Notes: generated from the sequence alone by a model not told the origin. Counted from the first letter of the stretch, positions 35,345 through 45,916 are shown. The stretch: 64,000 nt of DNA from Pseudescherichia sp032055545 (GCA_032055545.1 DAMBQR010000004.1:1-64000), one strand, 5' to 3'. Numbers and translations: made by a program.

Positions 35345-36388
35345 TTAAATAATCTCAATCATTGGGCGACCCGCCCGGGCGGTCACCAGCTCGCCAATGG
35401 CGCTCAGGGAGATGTCAAACTCGGCGGCGGTGGCTTTCACCTCCTCCTCCGCCTCCGGCGAGACCGCCAGCAGCAGGCCGCCGGAGGTTTGCGGATCGCA
35501 GAGCAGATCCCGCCATGCCTGTGGCATAGCGCCCATCAGGTGACCGTAGCTGGCAAAGTTGCGCTGCGTACCGCCCGGCACCGCGCCCTTAGCAATGTAC
35601 TCTTCTACGCCGGGCAGCCTGGGCACCGCCTCATAGCTGACCTGCGCCTGCACGCCCGCCCCCTGGCACACTTCGCTCAGATGACCAAGCAGGCCAAAGC
35701 CGGTGACGTCGGTCATGGCTTTCACCCCTGGAATGTTAGCAAAGGCTGCGCCAGCGATGTTCATCTGGCACATCACGTCCCGCGCCAGCCCCTGATGCTC
35801 CGGATGCAGCAGCGATTTTTTCTCGGCGGTGGTCAGGACGCCAATCCCCAGCGGCTTGGTCAGGAAAAGCTTGCAGCCTGCCTCGGCGGTGCTGTTTTTC
35901 TTCACCCGGGCGGTGGGTACGATGCCGGTGACAGCAAGGCCGAAAATTGGCTCCGGCGCATCAATGGAGTGCCCCCCCGCCAGCGCAATACCCGCCTGCT
36001 GACAGGCAAAGCGCCCCCCCTCGATCACCTCCCGGGCGATCTCCGGCGGCAGCGTAGCGATCGGCCAGCCGAGGATAGCGATCGCCATGATTGGTTTGCC
36101 GCCCATGGCATAGATATCGCTGATAGCGTTGGTGGCGGCGATGCGGCCAAAGTCGAAAGGATTATCCACGATCGGCATAAAGAAGTCGGTGGTGCTGATG
36201 ACGCTGGTCCCGTTGCCGAGATCGTACACCGCCGCGTCATCCCGCGTCTCATTGCCCACCAGCAGGTTAGGATCGACAAATTTCGCCTGCTCGCTGTGGA
36301 GAATGGTCTCCAGCACCTTCGGCGAAATTTTGCACCCGCAGCCTGCACCGTGACTGTACTGTGTTAAACGAATAGCCTGCTCGCTCAT
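35345..36388 (-). CDS. selD: selenophosphate synthetase
   Basis: Makes selenophosphate from selenide and ATP for selenocysteine and selenouridine synthesis. 347 residues; catalytic Cys17 and Lys20 in GAGCGCK, glycine-rich ATP site further on (LAGGHSIDAPEP). Two ATGs compete: 36394 touches the AGGAG ribosome site, 36388 is six bases beyond it and gives MSEQAIRLTQYS, so 36388 is chosen. The gene encodes Cys, not Sec, at position 17. Confidence 0.96.
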   Translation of the reverse strand: MSEQAIRLTQYSHGAGCGCKISPKVLETILHSEQAKFVDPNLLVGNETRDDAAVYDLGNGTSVISTTDFFMPIVDNPFDFGRIAATNAISDIYAMGGKPIMAIAILGWPIATLPPEIAREVIEGGRFACQQAGIALAGGHSIDAPEPIFGLAVTGIVPTARVKKNSTAEAGCKLFLTKPLGIGVLTTAEKKSLLHPEHQGLARDVMCQMNIAGAAFANIPGVKAMTDVTGFGLLGHLSEVCQGAGVQAQVSYEAVPRLPGVEEYIAKGAVPGGTQRNFASYGHLMGAMPQAWRDLLCDPQTSGGLLLAVSPEAEEEVKATAAEFDISLSAIGELVTARAGRPMIEII

Positions 36389-36441
36389 GGACATCTCCTG
36401 TCAATACGATTCCTGACTCATTAATAGCGCTATGGTAGCGC

Positions 36442-36993
36442 TTAGAAATAGCGGACGAAAGGGGATGTGTCCGGTATGCTCACCGTGGTAGCGGCCTTCA
36501 GCTGCGGCGTGCCGAGGTAGAGGAAGCCCACCACCTGATCCTGCTCGCGGCAGTCGAGTGCGTCGCGCACCACCGGGCTGTCGGTGAGCGGTCCACTGCG
36601 CCAGATGCCGTTAAAGCCCTGCGCCTGCGCCGCCATCTGCATCGCCATGACCGCGCAGCCTGCGGAGAGCAGCTGCTCCCAGCGCGGCACCTTCGGGTGC
36701 GCTTCACAGTGCGCAACCACCGCAATGATTAGCGGAGCGCGAAACGGCGCGCTGCGGGCCTTCTCAATGCCCTTCTCATCCTGCCCGGCCTCGGTGGCCG
36801 CACGGGTCAGCAGCTGACTAAAGCGCTCGCGACCTTCCCCTTCCACGATGAAAAAGCGCCACGGTTGCAGCGTGCCGTGATCGGGTGCACGCATGCCGGC
36901 GCGCAAAATGTTTTCCAGAATCTCCCCTGCTGGCGCGGGTTCAGCCAGCCGGGAGGCGCTGCGACGGTTAACGAGCAGTTCAAGTGCGTCCAT
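36442..36993 (-). CDS. ydjA: YdjA, nitroreductase family oxidoreductase
   Basis: 183 residues, minimal FMN-binding nitroreductase-fold protein matching E. coli YdjA. FMN-contacting segments are NRRSASRL at the N terminus, GTLQPWRFF, and GFNGIWRSGPLTDSPVV. Physiological substrate unknown. It lies 53 bases before selD in the same direction and may share its transcript. Confidence 0.93.
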   Translation of the reverse strand: MDALELLVNRRSASRLAEPAPAGEILENILRAGMRAPDHGTLQPWRFFIVEGEGRERFSQLLTRAATEAGQDEKGIEKARSAPFRAPLIIAVVAHCEAHPKVPRWEQLLSAGCAVMAMQMAAQAQGFNGIWRSGPLTDSPVVRDALDCREQDQVVGFLYLGTPQLKAATTVSIPDTSPFVRYF

Positions 36994-37156
36994 TAGTTAA
37001 CTCCTGTCTTCAAATTTGGGCATAAAATTAACATGGGCGGGAACTTTGTTACAGCACCGACGGTGATTCCTGCTGACAAGTGGCCGTCGGATAATTAGGA
37101 TAACCGCACATTCCCGCACGGGGTGCGGTGGTTGTTAATCAGGTTAGGGAGAAGAC

Positions 37157-39010
37157 ATGCGAACCCTTTGGCGTATTATTGCCGGATTCTTTAAATGGAC
37201 GTGGCGAACGCTCAATTTTGTGCGTGAACTGGTGTTCAACATTTTTTTCATCTTGTTGATTCTGGTAGGCGTCGGCATCTGGATGCAGCTGAGCTCTGGC
37301 ACAGCCGAGCATACCACCCGGGGTGCATTACTTCTTGATATCACGGGCGTGGTAGTGGACAAGCCCTCCAGCAGCAGCAAGCTAAGCGCGCTGGGCCGCC
37401 AGCTGTTTGGTGCCAGCTCCGACCGCCTGCAGGAGAACTCCCTGTTTGATATTGTCGAGACCATCCGTCAGGCTCAGGCCGATCGCAATATTACCGGGAT
37501 TGTCCTCGACCTGAAAAATTTTGCCGGGGCCGATCAGCCCTCAATGCAGTACATCGGCAAGGCGCTCAAGGCATTCCGCGACAGCGGTAAGCCGGTCTAT
37601 GCCGTCGGGGATAACTACAGTCAGGGGCAATACTACCTTGCCAGCTTTGCCAATAAAGTGTGGCTCTCGCCGCAGGGCGTGGTGGATCTGCATGGCTTTG
37701 CCACTAACGGACTCTACTATAAATCGCTGCTCGACAAGCTGAAGGTCTCGACCCACGTCTTCCGCGTCGGTACCTATAAGTCCGCCGTGGAGCCGTTTAT
37801 CCGCGACGATATGTCCCCTGCGGCCCGTGAAGCCGACAGCCGCTGGATTGGCGAGCTGTGGCAAAACTATCTGGGTACCATCGCTGCTAACCGCCAGATT
37901 ACTCCGCAGCAGGTCTTCCCTGGCGCACAGGGCGTACTGGATGGCCTGAGCAAAGTGGGCGGCGACACGGCTAAATACGCGCTGGACAACAAGCTGGTAG
38001 ATACGCTTGGCAGCAGCGCCGACGCTGAAAAAGTGCTGGTTAAACAGTTTGGCTGGAGCGATGAGGACAAAAACTATCGCGCTGTCAGTATGTATGACTA
38101 TCCGCTGAAAAAACCGAGCGAGATGGGCAGCAGCGTGGCGGTGATTTTTGCCAACGGCGCGATCATGGATGGGGAAGAGACGGCGGGCAACGTCGGAGGT
38201 GATACCACCGCCGCGCAGATCCGCGATGCACGTATCGATCCGAAAGTGAAAGCCATCGTGCTGCGGGTGAATAGCCCCGGCGGCAGCGTCAGCGCTTCAG
38301 AGGTGATCCGCGCCGAGCTAGCCGCTGCAAAAGCGGCGGGTAAACCGGTGGTGGTCTCTATGGGCGGCATGGCTGCCTCGGGTGGGTACTGGATCTCGAC
38401 CCCGGCCAACTACATCGTGGCTAACCCCAGCACGCTCACCGGCTCCATCGGCATCTTTGGGGTAATCAACACCGTTGAGAAGAGCCTTGACGAGCTGGGT
38501 GTACATACCGACGGCGTAGCCACCTCCCCCCTGGCGGATGTCTCGGTCACTAAAGCCCTGCCGCCACAGGTGCAACAGCTGATGCAGCTAAGCATTGAGA
38601 ACGGCTATCAGCGCTTTATCTCCCTGGTGGCCCAGGCGCGTAAATCGACGCCAGAGCAGGTGGATAAGATCGCTCAGGGCCACGTCTGGACCGGCGAAGA
38701 TGCGAAAAGCAACGGTCTGGTGGATGCGCTGGGTGACTTCGACGACGCCGTGGCGAAAGCCGCTGAGCTGGCGAAGCTGAAGCAGTGGCACATCGAGTAC
38801 TATCAGGATGAGCCGACCTTCTTTGCCCGGATGATGGACGGCTTCTCCGGTGAGATCCGCGCCCTGCTGCCGCAGGCCTTGCAGGCCTACCTGCCCGCAC
38901 CGCTGGCAGCGGCAGCGGATACAGTGAAGGCCGAGACCGACAAGCTGGCGGTATTTAACGATCCGCAGAGCCGCTACGCGTTTTGCCTGACCTGCGCCAA
39001 CATTCGTTAA
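37157..39010 (+). CDS. sppA: signal peptide peptidase A (protease IV)
   Basis: 617 residues. Inner-membrane Ser/Lys protease that degrades cleaved signal peptides in the periplasm. One N-terminal membrane segment (about residues 24-46, ELVFNIFFILLILVGVGIWM), then tandem SppA domains: the general-base Lys lies in VGTYKSAVEPF of the first, the nucleophile Ser in GGMAASGGYWIS of the second, matching the E. coli Lys209/Ser409 arrangement. Diverges from ydjA. Confidence 0.96.
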   Translation: MRTLWRIIAGFFKWTWRTLNFVRELVFNIFFILLILVGVGIWMQLSSGTAEHTTRGALLLDITGVVVDKPSSSSKLSALGRQLFGASSDRLQENSLFDIVETIRQAQADRNITGIVLDLKNFAGADQPSMQYIGKALKAFRDSGKPVYAVGDNYSQGQYYLASFANKVWLSPQGVVDLHGFATNGLYYKSLLDKLKVSTHVFRVGTYKSAVEPFIRDDMSPAAREADSRWIGELWQNYLGTIAANRQITPQQVFPGAQGVLDGLSKVGGDTAKYALDNKLVDTLGSSADAEKVLVKQFGWSDEDKNYRAVSMYDYPLKKPSEMGSSVAVIFANGAIMDGEETAGNVGGDTTAAQIRDARIDPKVKAIVLRVNSPGGSVSASEVIRAELAAAKAAGKPVVVSMGGMAASGGYWISTPANYIVANPSTLTGSIGIFGVINTVEKSLDELGVHTDGVATSPLADVSVTKALPPQVQQLMQLSIENGYQRFISLVAQARKSTPEQVDKIAQGHVWTGEDAKSNGLVDALGDFDDAVAKAAELAKLKQWHIEYYQDEPTFFARMMDGFSGEIRALLPQALQAYLPAPLAAAADTVKAETDKLAVFNDPQSRYAFCLTCANIR

Positions 39011-39016
39011 CTATCC

Positions 39017-39045
39017 TCCCCCCGCTACCGGGGGGATTTTCTTTG
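39017..39045 (+). terminator. sppA terminator
   Basis: TCCCCCC-GCTACC-GGGGGGA followed by TTTTCTTT. ansA starts 20 bases downstream. Confidence 0.82.
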
Positions 39046-39065
39046 CGTTACCAGAACAGACAACC

Positions 39066-40082
39066 ATGCAAAAAAAATCGATTTACGTCGCCTATACTGG
39101 CGGGACCATTGGTATGCAGCGCTCGGAGCAGGGCTACATCCCGGTCTCTGGTCACCTGCAACGCCAGCTGGCGCTGATGCCGGAGTTCCATCGCCCGGAG
39201 ATGCCGGACTTTACTATCCACGAGTACGATCCGTTGATGGACTCGTCGGATATGACCCCCGAAGACTGGCAGCATATCGCAGACGATATCAAGGCTAACT
39301 ACGATCGCTACGATGGCTTTGTGATCCTGCACGGCACCGATACCATGGCCTTTACCGCCTCGGCGCTGTCATTCATGCTGGAGAACCTCGGCAAGCCGGT
39401 AATTGTGACAGGGTCACAAATTCCGCTTGCTGAACTGCGGTCGGACGGGCAGATCAACCTGCTCAACGCCCTCTATGTAGCGGCGAACTATCCGATTAAC
39501 GAAGTGACGCTGTTCTTCAATAACCGTCTGTTCCGCGGCAACCGCACCACTAAAGCCCATGCGGACGGCTTTAACGCCTTTGATTCCCCTAACCTACAGC
39601 CGCTGCTGGAGGCGGGGATCCACATTCGCCGCCTCGGTAACCCTGGCGCGCCGCGCTGTAACGGCGAGCTGATTGTCCACCGCATCACCCCGCAGCCGAT
39701 AGGCGTGGTCACGATCTATCCAGGTATCTCGGCCGACGTAGTACGTAACTTCCTGCGCCAGCCGGTGAAGGCGCTGATCCTGCGCTCCTACGGCGTAGGT
39801 AACGCACCGCAGAATGGCGAGTTCCTGCAGGAGCTGGAGGCGGCCAGCGCGCGCGGCATCGTGGTTGTCAATCTTACCCAGTGTATGTCTGGTAAGGTCA
39901 ACATGGGCGGCTACGCCACCGGCAACGCGCTGGCGCATGCGGGCGTTATTGGCGGCGCAGATATGACGGTAGAAGCAACGCTGACTAAACTACACTGGCT
40001 GCTGAGCCAGGAGCTGGGTGCCGAGGCTATTCGTCAGGCGATGACCCAGAACCTGCGCGGCGAACTGACCCCCGACGATTAA
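39066..40082 (+). CDS. ansA: cytoplasmic L-asparaginase I
   Basis: Hydrolyses asparagine to aspartate and ammonia in the cytoplasm. 338 residues; the nucleophile Thr14 (YTGGTIG) and the second catalytic block (HGTDTMAFTAS) are intact. No signal peptide, which separates it from periplasmic AnsB. Operon with pncA, whose ribosome site overlaps the ansA stop. Confidence 0.96.
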   Translation: MQKKSIYVAYTGGTIGMQRSEQGYIPVSGHLQRQLALMPEFHRPEMPDFTIHEYDPLMDSSDMTPEDWQHIADDIKANYDRYDGFVILHGTDTMAFTASALSFMLENLGKPVIVTGSQIPLAELRSDGQINLLNALYVAANYPINEVTLFFNNRLFRGNRTTKAHADGFNAFDSPNLQPLLEAGIHIRRLGNPGAPRCNGELIVHRITPQPIGVVTIYPGISADVVRNFLRQPVKALILRSYGVGNAPQNGEFLQELEAASARGIVVVNLTQCMSGKVNMGGYATGNALAHAGVIGGADMTVEATLTKLHWLLSQELGAEAIRQAMTQNLRGELTPDD

Positions 40083-40092
40083 GGAGCCTGGT

Positions 40093-40734
40093 ATGACGCA
40101 ACGAGCACTCGTGCTGGTAGATATACAGAACGATTTCTGCGCCGGTGGCGCGCTGTCCGTACCGGAGGGCGACAGCGTAGTAGACGTAGCAAATACGCTG
40201 ATCGCATGGTGTCAAGCGCGTGGTGACGCGGTGGTAGCCAGTCAGGACTGGCACCCGGCCGATCACGGTAGCTTTGCCAGCCAGCACGGTGTCGAACCCT
40301 ACACGCAAGGAACGCTGGATGGGCTTGCGCAGACCTTCTGGCCCGATCATTGTGTACAGGGAAGCGAAGGTGCGGAACTGCATCCCCTGCTTCAGCAAAA
40401 AGCCATCGACGCAGTTTTTCACAAGGGTGAAAACCGCACCATCGACAGCTACAGCGCTTTTTTCGACAACGGCCATAAGCAGAAGACCGGCCTGGACGCC
40501 TGGCTGCGTATGCGGAGCGTTACCGAGCTTATTGTGCTGGGTCTTGCGACGGACTACTGCGTGAAGTTTACCGTACTGGATGCGCTGCAGCTTGGCTATC
40601 AGGTCAACGTCATTACCGACGGCTGCCGGGGCGTTAACATTGGCAAGCAGGACAGCGCCCAGGCCTTTATGGAGATGGCGTCCGAAGGAGCAACGCTCTA
40701 TACGCTGGCAGATTGGGTAGAGACCCACGCATAG
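40093..40734 (+). CDS. pncA: nicotinamidase
   Basis: Deamidates nicotinamide to nicotinate in the pyridine salvage cycle. 213 residues, isochorismatase-like fold: Asp in DIQNDFCAGGAL, metal ligands in DWHPADHGSF, nucleophile Cys in LATDYCVKFT. AAGGAG at 40081 overlaps the ansA stop. It supplies nicotinate upstream of NadE-dependent NAD synthesis. Confidence 0.96.
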   Translation: MTQRALVLVDIQNDFCAGGALSVPEGDSVVDVANTLIAWCQARGDAVVASQDWHPADHGSFASQHGVEPYTQGTLDGLAQTFWPDHCVQGSEGAELHPLLQQKAIDAVFHKGENRTIDSYSAFFDNGHKQKTGLDAWLRMRSVTELIVLGLATDYCVKFTVLDALQLGYQVNVITDGCRGVNIGKQDSAQAFMEMASEGATLYTLADWVETHA

Positions 40735-40751
40735 GTAGTGTGAGGTATGTG

Positions 40752-40785
40752 GTAGGCCCGGTAAGCGAAGCGCCACCGGGCATTT
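40752..40785. repeat. REP-like element between pncA and yeaC
   Basis: GTAGGCCCGGTAAGCGAAGCGCCACCGGGC forms a GCCCGGT/ACCGGGC palindrome ending with the REP-type GTAGGC border, between convergent genes. Confidence 0.7.
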
Positions 40786-40794
40786 ACCAACTCA

Positions 40795-41067
40795 TTATTT
40801 AAACGTCGCGATCGGTTTGGGCGCGATGCCAAACTCCTCTTTCAGCTGCTGCTTGCTCTTCATCACCATCTGTCCGTTGGTATCGATGGTCATATGCTGC
40901 GCATCGGTATTGTGACGCGCCTGCCAGAGCATCACCAGCTGCAGGCTGTTCTCTTTCTGCTCGGGGGTCAGGGCCACGCCGTCGGGCCATTTTCCCGTCT
41001 CAACCGCCGTTGCCAGGCGCTGATAAACTTCCGGCGTCATGCTGGCAACAAGCTCATTAATTTCCAT
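40795..41067 (-). CDS. yeaC: YeaC, DUF1315 protein of unknown function
   Basis: 90 residues, the E. coli YeaC length, with conserved SMTPEVYQRL, GKWPDGVALT and QARHNTDAQHMTIDTNGQMV. Soluble, mostly helical. It follows msrB by 41 bases in the same direction, suggesting co-transcription. Function unknown. Confidence 0.92.
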   Translation of the reverse strand: MEINELVASMTPEVYQRLATAVETGKWPDGVALTPEQKENSLQLVMLWQARHNTDAQHMTIDTNGQMVMKSKQQLKEEFGIAPKPIATFK

Positions 41068-41108
41068 CGTTCACGTGCTCCCATGGAATAATTTGCTGAA
41101 TCGATTCT

Positions 41109-41522
41109 TTAGCCCTTGATCTGCTCGCCATCGGCTTCATCATTGAAGCTCAGGGAGGCCGAATTGACGCAAAAACGCTCGCCGGTGGGCTGCGGACCAT
41201 CGGGGAAAACATGGCCTAAATGGGCATCACAATTGCCGCAACGGATCTCGATCCGCTGCATGCCGTGTGAGTAATCGTTAAGGTAACGGATAGCATTTTC
41301 ACTGACCGGTTCGTAGAAGCTCGGCCAGCCGCAGCCGGAGTCATATTTGCTCTGGGAGTTGAACAGTGCGGCATCGCATACCAGGCAGTGATAAACGCCT
41401 TCGCGCTTATTATGCAACAGCTTACCGCTAAAAGGCGGCTCTGTACCGTGATTTTGCGTTACATGAAACTGCATTTCAGTAAGGCTTTTTTTCAGGTCAT
41501 CCTGAGAGGATTGATTAGCCAT
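41109..41522 (-). CDS. msrB: methionine-R-sulfoxide reductase B
   Basis: Repairs the R epimer of methionine sulfoxide. 137 residues; zinc held by two CxxC pairs (CLVC, CGNC), catalytic Cys in RFCVNSASL. The first MANQSS start at 41522 matches E. coli; ten upstream in-frame residues are not conserved. Diverges from gapA. Confidence 0.96.
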   Translation of the reverse strand: MANQSSQDDLKKSLTEMQFHVTQNHGTEPPFSGKLLHNKREGVYHCLVCDAALFNSQSKYDSGCGWPSFYEPVSENAIRYLNDYSHGMQRIEIRCGNCDAHLGHVFPDGPQPTGERFCVNSASLSFNDEADGEQIKG

Positions 41523-41819
41523 TTGCTTGCTTCTCGCTGTAGGGACATTCACATCTTGTGTCTGATTCTAACAAAACATTAACAGTGCCGTCCCGACTTT
41601 TGTTCTAAACTTAGGCGGTGCGAAAATGTAGCGGAGGAATTGTGATCTGTTTCACGTTTTTATCCTGCATCCCCTTTAAAATCCACGCCGGCGGCCCCAT
41701 AGGGGTTATAGCTGATTGGAATAGTGAGACGACATCGCCGCGCAAAGGTTATGCACAGGATTGATTTGTCGCAATGATTGACACGATTCCGCTTGACGCT
41801 GCGTAAGCTGGTGGAATAT

Positions 41820-42815
<996 letters not shown>

Positions 42816-42832
42816 GATGTGACACTCAACTT

Positions 42833-42860
42833 AAGAGCGACTTCGGTCGCTCTTTTTTTT
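42833..42860 (+). terminator. gapA terminator
   Basis: AAGAGCGAC-TTCG-GTCGCTCTT followed by eight T in total; a UUCG tetraloop hairpin. Confidence 0.93.
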
Positions 42861-42891
42861 GGCTTAAGACAAAGGATCGAGGAATACGAAT

Positions 42892-43776
42892 ATGATTAAT
42901 AAAATTTTTGCTCTTCCAGTAGTCGAAAATATTACGCCGGTCATCTCCCGCCGCCAGCTGGACGAGCTGGAGTTAATTGTGGTCGATCACCCGCAGGTTA
43001 AAGCCTCTTTCGCTCTGCAGGGCGCGCACCTGCTCTCTTTTAAACCCGCAGGGGAAGAGGACGTGCTGTGGCTGAGCGGCAACACGCCGTTTAAAAATGG
43101 CGTCGCCCTGCGCGGCGGCGTACCGGTGTGCTGGCCGTGGTTTGGTCCGGCGCAGCAGCAGGGCCTGCCCGCTCACGGTATTGCCCGCATCCTGCCGTGG
43201 ACGCTGACCGCCCATAACGAAGATGAGAACGGCGTGGTGCTGACCTTTGAACTGCAAAGCAGCGACGCAACCCGTGAACAGTGGCCGCACGATTTCACCC
43301 TCTTTGCCCGCTTTAAGCTCTGCCAGACCTGTGAGATTGAGCTGGAAGCCCACGGTGAGTTTGAAACCACCTCTGCCCTGCACACCTACTTCAACGTTGG
43401 CGACATCAATGCCGTGAAGGTCAGCGGGCTGGGCGATCGCTTTATCGATAAGGTGAACAACGCGCAGGAAGATGCGCTGACCGACGGCGTGCAGACCTTC
43501 CCGGACCGTACCGACCGTGTTTATCTGAACCCGGAAGCGTGCAGCGTGATCCATGACGGCGCGCTGAATCGGGCTATTGAGGTGATCCACCATCACCACA
43601 GCAACGTGGTGGGCTGGAACCCAGGCCCGGCGCTCTCTGCCAGCATGACCGATATGCCGGACGACGGTTATAAGACCTTTGTTTGCGTAGAGTCTGCCTG
43701 CGTCACCGTGCCGCAGAAGACCACCGAAGAGAAGCCATCCCGCCTGGCGCAAACTATTCGCGTCGTTAAACGCTAG
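42892..43776 (+). CDS. yeaD: YeaD, glucose-6-phosphate 1-epimerase (hexose-6-phosphate mutarotase)
   Basis: 294 residues, aldose 1-epimerase superfamily, E. coli YeaD length. Interconverts anomers of hexose 6-phosphates. Conserved blocks are RGGVPVCWPWFGP, HTYFNVGDI with the acid/base His, and the catalytic Glu region FVCVESACV. The gene follows gapA, consistent with a glycolytic role. Confidence 0.94.
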   Translation: MINKIFALPVVENITPVISRRQLDELELIVVDHPQVKASFALQGAHLLSFKPAGEEDVLWLSGNTPFKNGVALRGGVPVCWPWFGPAQQQGLPAHGIARILPWTLTAHNEDENGVVLTFELQSSDATREQWPHDFTLFARFKLCQTCEIELEAHGEFETTSALHTYFNVGDINAVKVSGLGDRFIDKVNNAQEDALTDGVQTFPDRTDRVYLNPEACSVIHDGALNRAIEVIHHHHSNVVGWNPGPALSASMTDMPDDGYKTFVCVESACVTVPQKTTEEKPSRLAQTIRVVKR

Positions 43777-43813
43777 TGACTTTATGCCCTCTCACCCAGA
43801 GCGGGCGTTTTCC

Positions 43814-44668
43814 CTACACCACATCCAGCGGCGTTTTGCGGCCCGGTGCCGGAAAAGCGTGATCCAGCCGGATCAGCTCATCCTCACTCAGGTTTAAACC
43901 GAGCGCAGTGGCGTTCTCTTTGACGTGCGCGACGCTGGCGGCTTTCGGAATTGCCATCACCCCCGGGTGGCTGATAACCCATGCCAGCAGCACCTGGGCG
44001 GCGCTGACGCCATGCCCATGGGCGATCTCGCGCACGGTGGCGTTCTCTAGCAGGCCATCGCGCAGGCGTCCGGCCTGGGCCAGCGGACAGTAGGCCATCA
44101 CCGGCAGAGACTGTTGCTGGCACCAGGGAAGCAGGTCGAACTCAATGCCACGGGAGGCGAGATGGTAGAGTACCTGGTTGGTGGCGCAGGCTTGACCGCC
44201 TTCAATGCGCCACAGCTCTTGCATATCGCTATAGTCGAGATTGGAGACGCCCCAGCGGCGGATCTTACCCTGGCGCATCAGGGTCTCCATCGCCTCGACG
44301 GTTTCGGCCAGAGAGTAGTTACCGCGCCAGTGCAGCAGGTAGAGATCGAGATAGTCGGTGCCAAGACGTTGCAGGCTGGCTTCACAGGCAGCAATCGCTT
44401 TCTGACCACCCGCATTCCACGGGTAAACCTTCGACACCAGGAATACCTCGTCGCGCTTGCCCATAATGGCCTCGCCAACCACCTCTTCCGCACCGCCGTC
44501 GGCATACATCTCAGCGGTGTCGATAAGCGTCAGGCCGAGATCGATCCCAGCCCGCAGCGCCGCCACCTCGTTTTGCCGCTGGCGGGGATTTTCTCCCATG
44601 TACCACGTACCCTGCCCGATTGCGGCCAGCGGCTGGACATCAGCAAACTGCACACGTTTTTCTGCCAT
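43814..44668 (-). CDS. yeaE: YeaE, aldo/keto reductase (methylglyoxal reductase)
   Basis: 284 residues, AKR superfamily. Catalytic residues: Asp/Tyr in LIDTAEMYADG, Lys in FLVSKVYPWN, His in LYLLHWRG. In E. coli it reduces methylglyoxal and other aldehydes with NADPH. ATG 44668 gives MAEKRVQF; the longer frame to 44716 is not conserved. It follows mipA behind a terminator. Confidence 0.94.
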   Translation of the reverse strand: MAEKRVQFADVQPLAAIGQGTWYMGENPRQRQNEVAALRAGIDLGLTLIDTAEMYADGGAEEVVGEAIMGKRDEVFLVSKVYPWNAGGQKAIAACEASLQRLGTDYLDLYLLHWRGNYSLAETVEAMETLMRQGKIRRWGVSNLDYSDMQELWRIEGGQACATNQVLYHLASRGIEFDLLPWCQQQSLPVMAYCPLAQAGRLRDGLLENATVREIAHGHGVSAAQVLLAWVISHPGVMAIPKAASVAHVKENATALGLNLSEDELIRLDHAFPAPGRKTPLDVV

Positions 44669-44699
44669 GGTTTCCTCCTGAAATGATTGCCATACCGTA

Positions 44700-44726
44700 A
44701 AACAAACAGGGCGCAAGCGCCCTGTT
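44700..44726 (-). terminator. mipA terminator
   Basis: AACAGGGCGC-AA-GCGCCCTGTT; on the minus strand it is followed by TGTTTT. Lies between the mipA stop and the yeaE start. Confidence 0.75.
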
Positions 44727-44754
44727 CAAATGCACAATATTCAGCGTATAGGTA

Positions 44755-45501
44755 TCAGAAGCTGTAGGTCACACCGGTAGAGAAGGCCCCGGCCCAGGAC
44801 TTATCGACCATCGGGCTGTCTTTGATCTCATCCCCCAGATGGGTATAGCGTCCTACGCCATACACGCTCCAGCTGTCGTTCAGCTGATAGCTGGCGCTCA
44901 GCTCAAGGTAAGGACTCCAGTCGCTGTCCGGATCGTAAGTACGCAGGCCGCTGCTGCGAGACTCATGGCCCGAGACGCCGTAGTAGTATTCGTTCTGGTT
45001 TTCACTGCTCCACTCGGCACCAATCCCCGGGGTCAGGGTCAGGCCGCCGTTGGTGTAACGGTAGAGCCAGGCCAGATCCCAGATGATGCCATTGCTGTTA
45101 TCAAGGGTGTCGCCAGCCAGAGAGGTGCGTAAAAAACCGTACTGGGTGTTATGCACATAAGAGAGACCCGCCATCAGCGTAGATTTACGCTTATCGAGCT
45201 GGCGCAGCTGCCAGTCATCGCTGTCTTTCGGCCGGAAGTGGAACGGATTGTAGTAAGCGGTGACAGAGAGTTTATCGCTCTCATCATTCCAGAGGTAGTA
45301 GCCGCCGCCGAGGCCGTGGAACCAGAAGTTATCCCCTTCGTAGTTGATCACCGGGACGGGGACGACATCGCGATCGTAGTCTTTATAAGGAGACTCAAGC
45401 ACGCCAACGCCCGCACCAATCGACCAGGGTCCCGCTGCGTTTGCCGTTGCGGCACATGATGCGATAAATACACCAAGCGCCAGAAATTTGAGTTTGGTCA
45501 C
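44755..45501 (-). CDS. mipA: MipA, MltA-interacting outer-membrane protein
   Basis: 248 residues, OmpV/MipA family. Signal peptide cleaved after about residue 22 (TANA/AGP), then a beta-barrel pattern ending in aromatic Phe (AFSTGVTYSF). Scaffold between the murein hydrolase MltA and PBP1B in E. coli. The start codon is GTG, behind GGAAAGGATT. Diverges from yeaG. Confidence 0.94.
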   Translation of the reverse strand: MTKLKFLALGVFIASCAATANAAGPWSIGAGVGVLESPYKDYDRDVVPVPVINYEGDNFWFHGLGGGYYLWNDESDKLSVTAYYNPFHFRPKDSDDWQLRQLDKRKSTLMAGLSYVHNTQYGFLRTSLAGDTLDNSNGIIWDLAWLYRYTNGGLTLTPGIGAEWSSENQNEYYYGVSGHESRSSGLRTYDPDSDWSPYLELSASYQLNDSWSVYGVGRYTHLGDEIKDSPMVDKSWAGAFSTGVTYSF

Positions 45502-45818
45502 AATCCTTTCCTTCCTGTAGTCAAATAATCAGCGGGAGCAGTGTAACCGCCCGCCTCCGTCATCCCAAATTTTTTCACTGATTATTATATAACTGAACGC
45601 GACAGCATGCTGTTTTAGCATGACAACCTGCTTAAGGATAAATGACGGAAAGATGAATCTTTCACAACGTCCTTTATCTATAAAGAAAATAAATTCAGAT
45701 GAGTTATTGATATGTCATTGAAATTAGATTGGCGTGCAATGCAAGTTTTGCAAATGCCATCTACGCTTAATTCTAAGAAGGTGTATCGCGGGCGCGTTAA
45801 CTGCTGGCGTTCACAACC

Positions 45819-45834
45819 TGGCATAAGGGTTGCT
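45819..45834 (+). promoter_or_regulatory. sigma-54 promoter of yeaGH
   Basis: TGGCATAAGGGTTGCT fits TGGCACG-N4-TTGCW with exact GG-N10-GC spacing, 112 bases before the yeaG ATG. In E. coli yeaGH is activated under nitrogen limitation by NtrC. Confidence 0.8.
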
Positions 45835-45884
45835 GCATTCCGGTGCTGAATCAGAGCTAGCGTCGTTCAGCTTATCTCTTCCGG

Positions 45885-45916
45885 GAGCCTCCACTATTCA
45901 TATGAACGGCTCTTTT
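45885..45916 (+). promoter_or_regulatory. hairpin with T-run in the yeaG leader
   Basis: GAGCC and GGCTC enclose an inner TTCAT/ATGAA pair and are followed by TTTT. It lies about 40-70 bases after the predicted sigma-54 start and 30 bases before the yeaG ATG; it looks like a weak terminator or attenuator. Confidence 0.4.

Noticed and set aside
34982..36367. 461-codon open frame on the plus strand
   Set aside because: Antisense to topB and selD, both clearly conserved.
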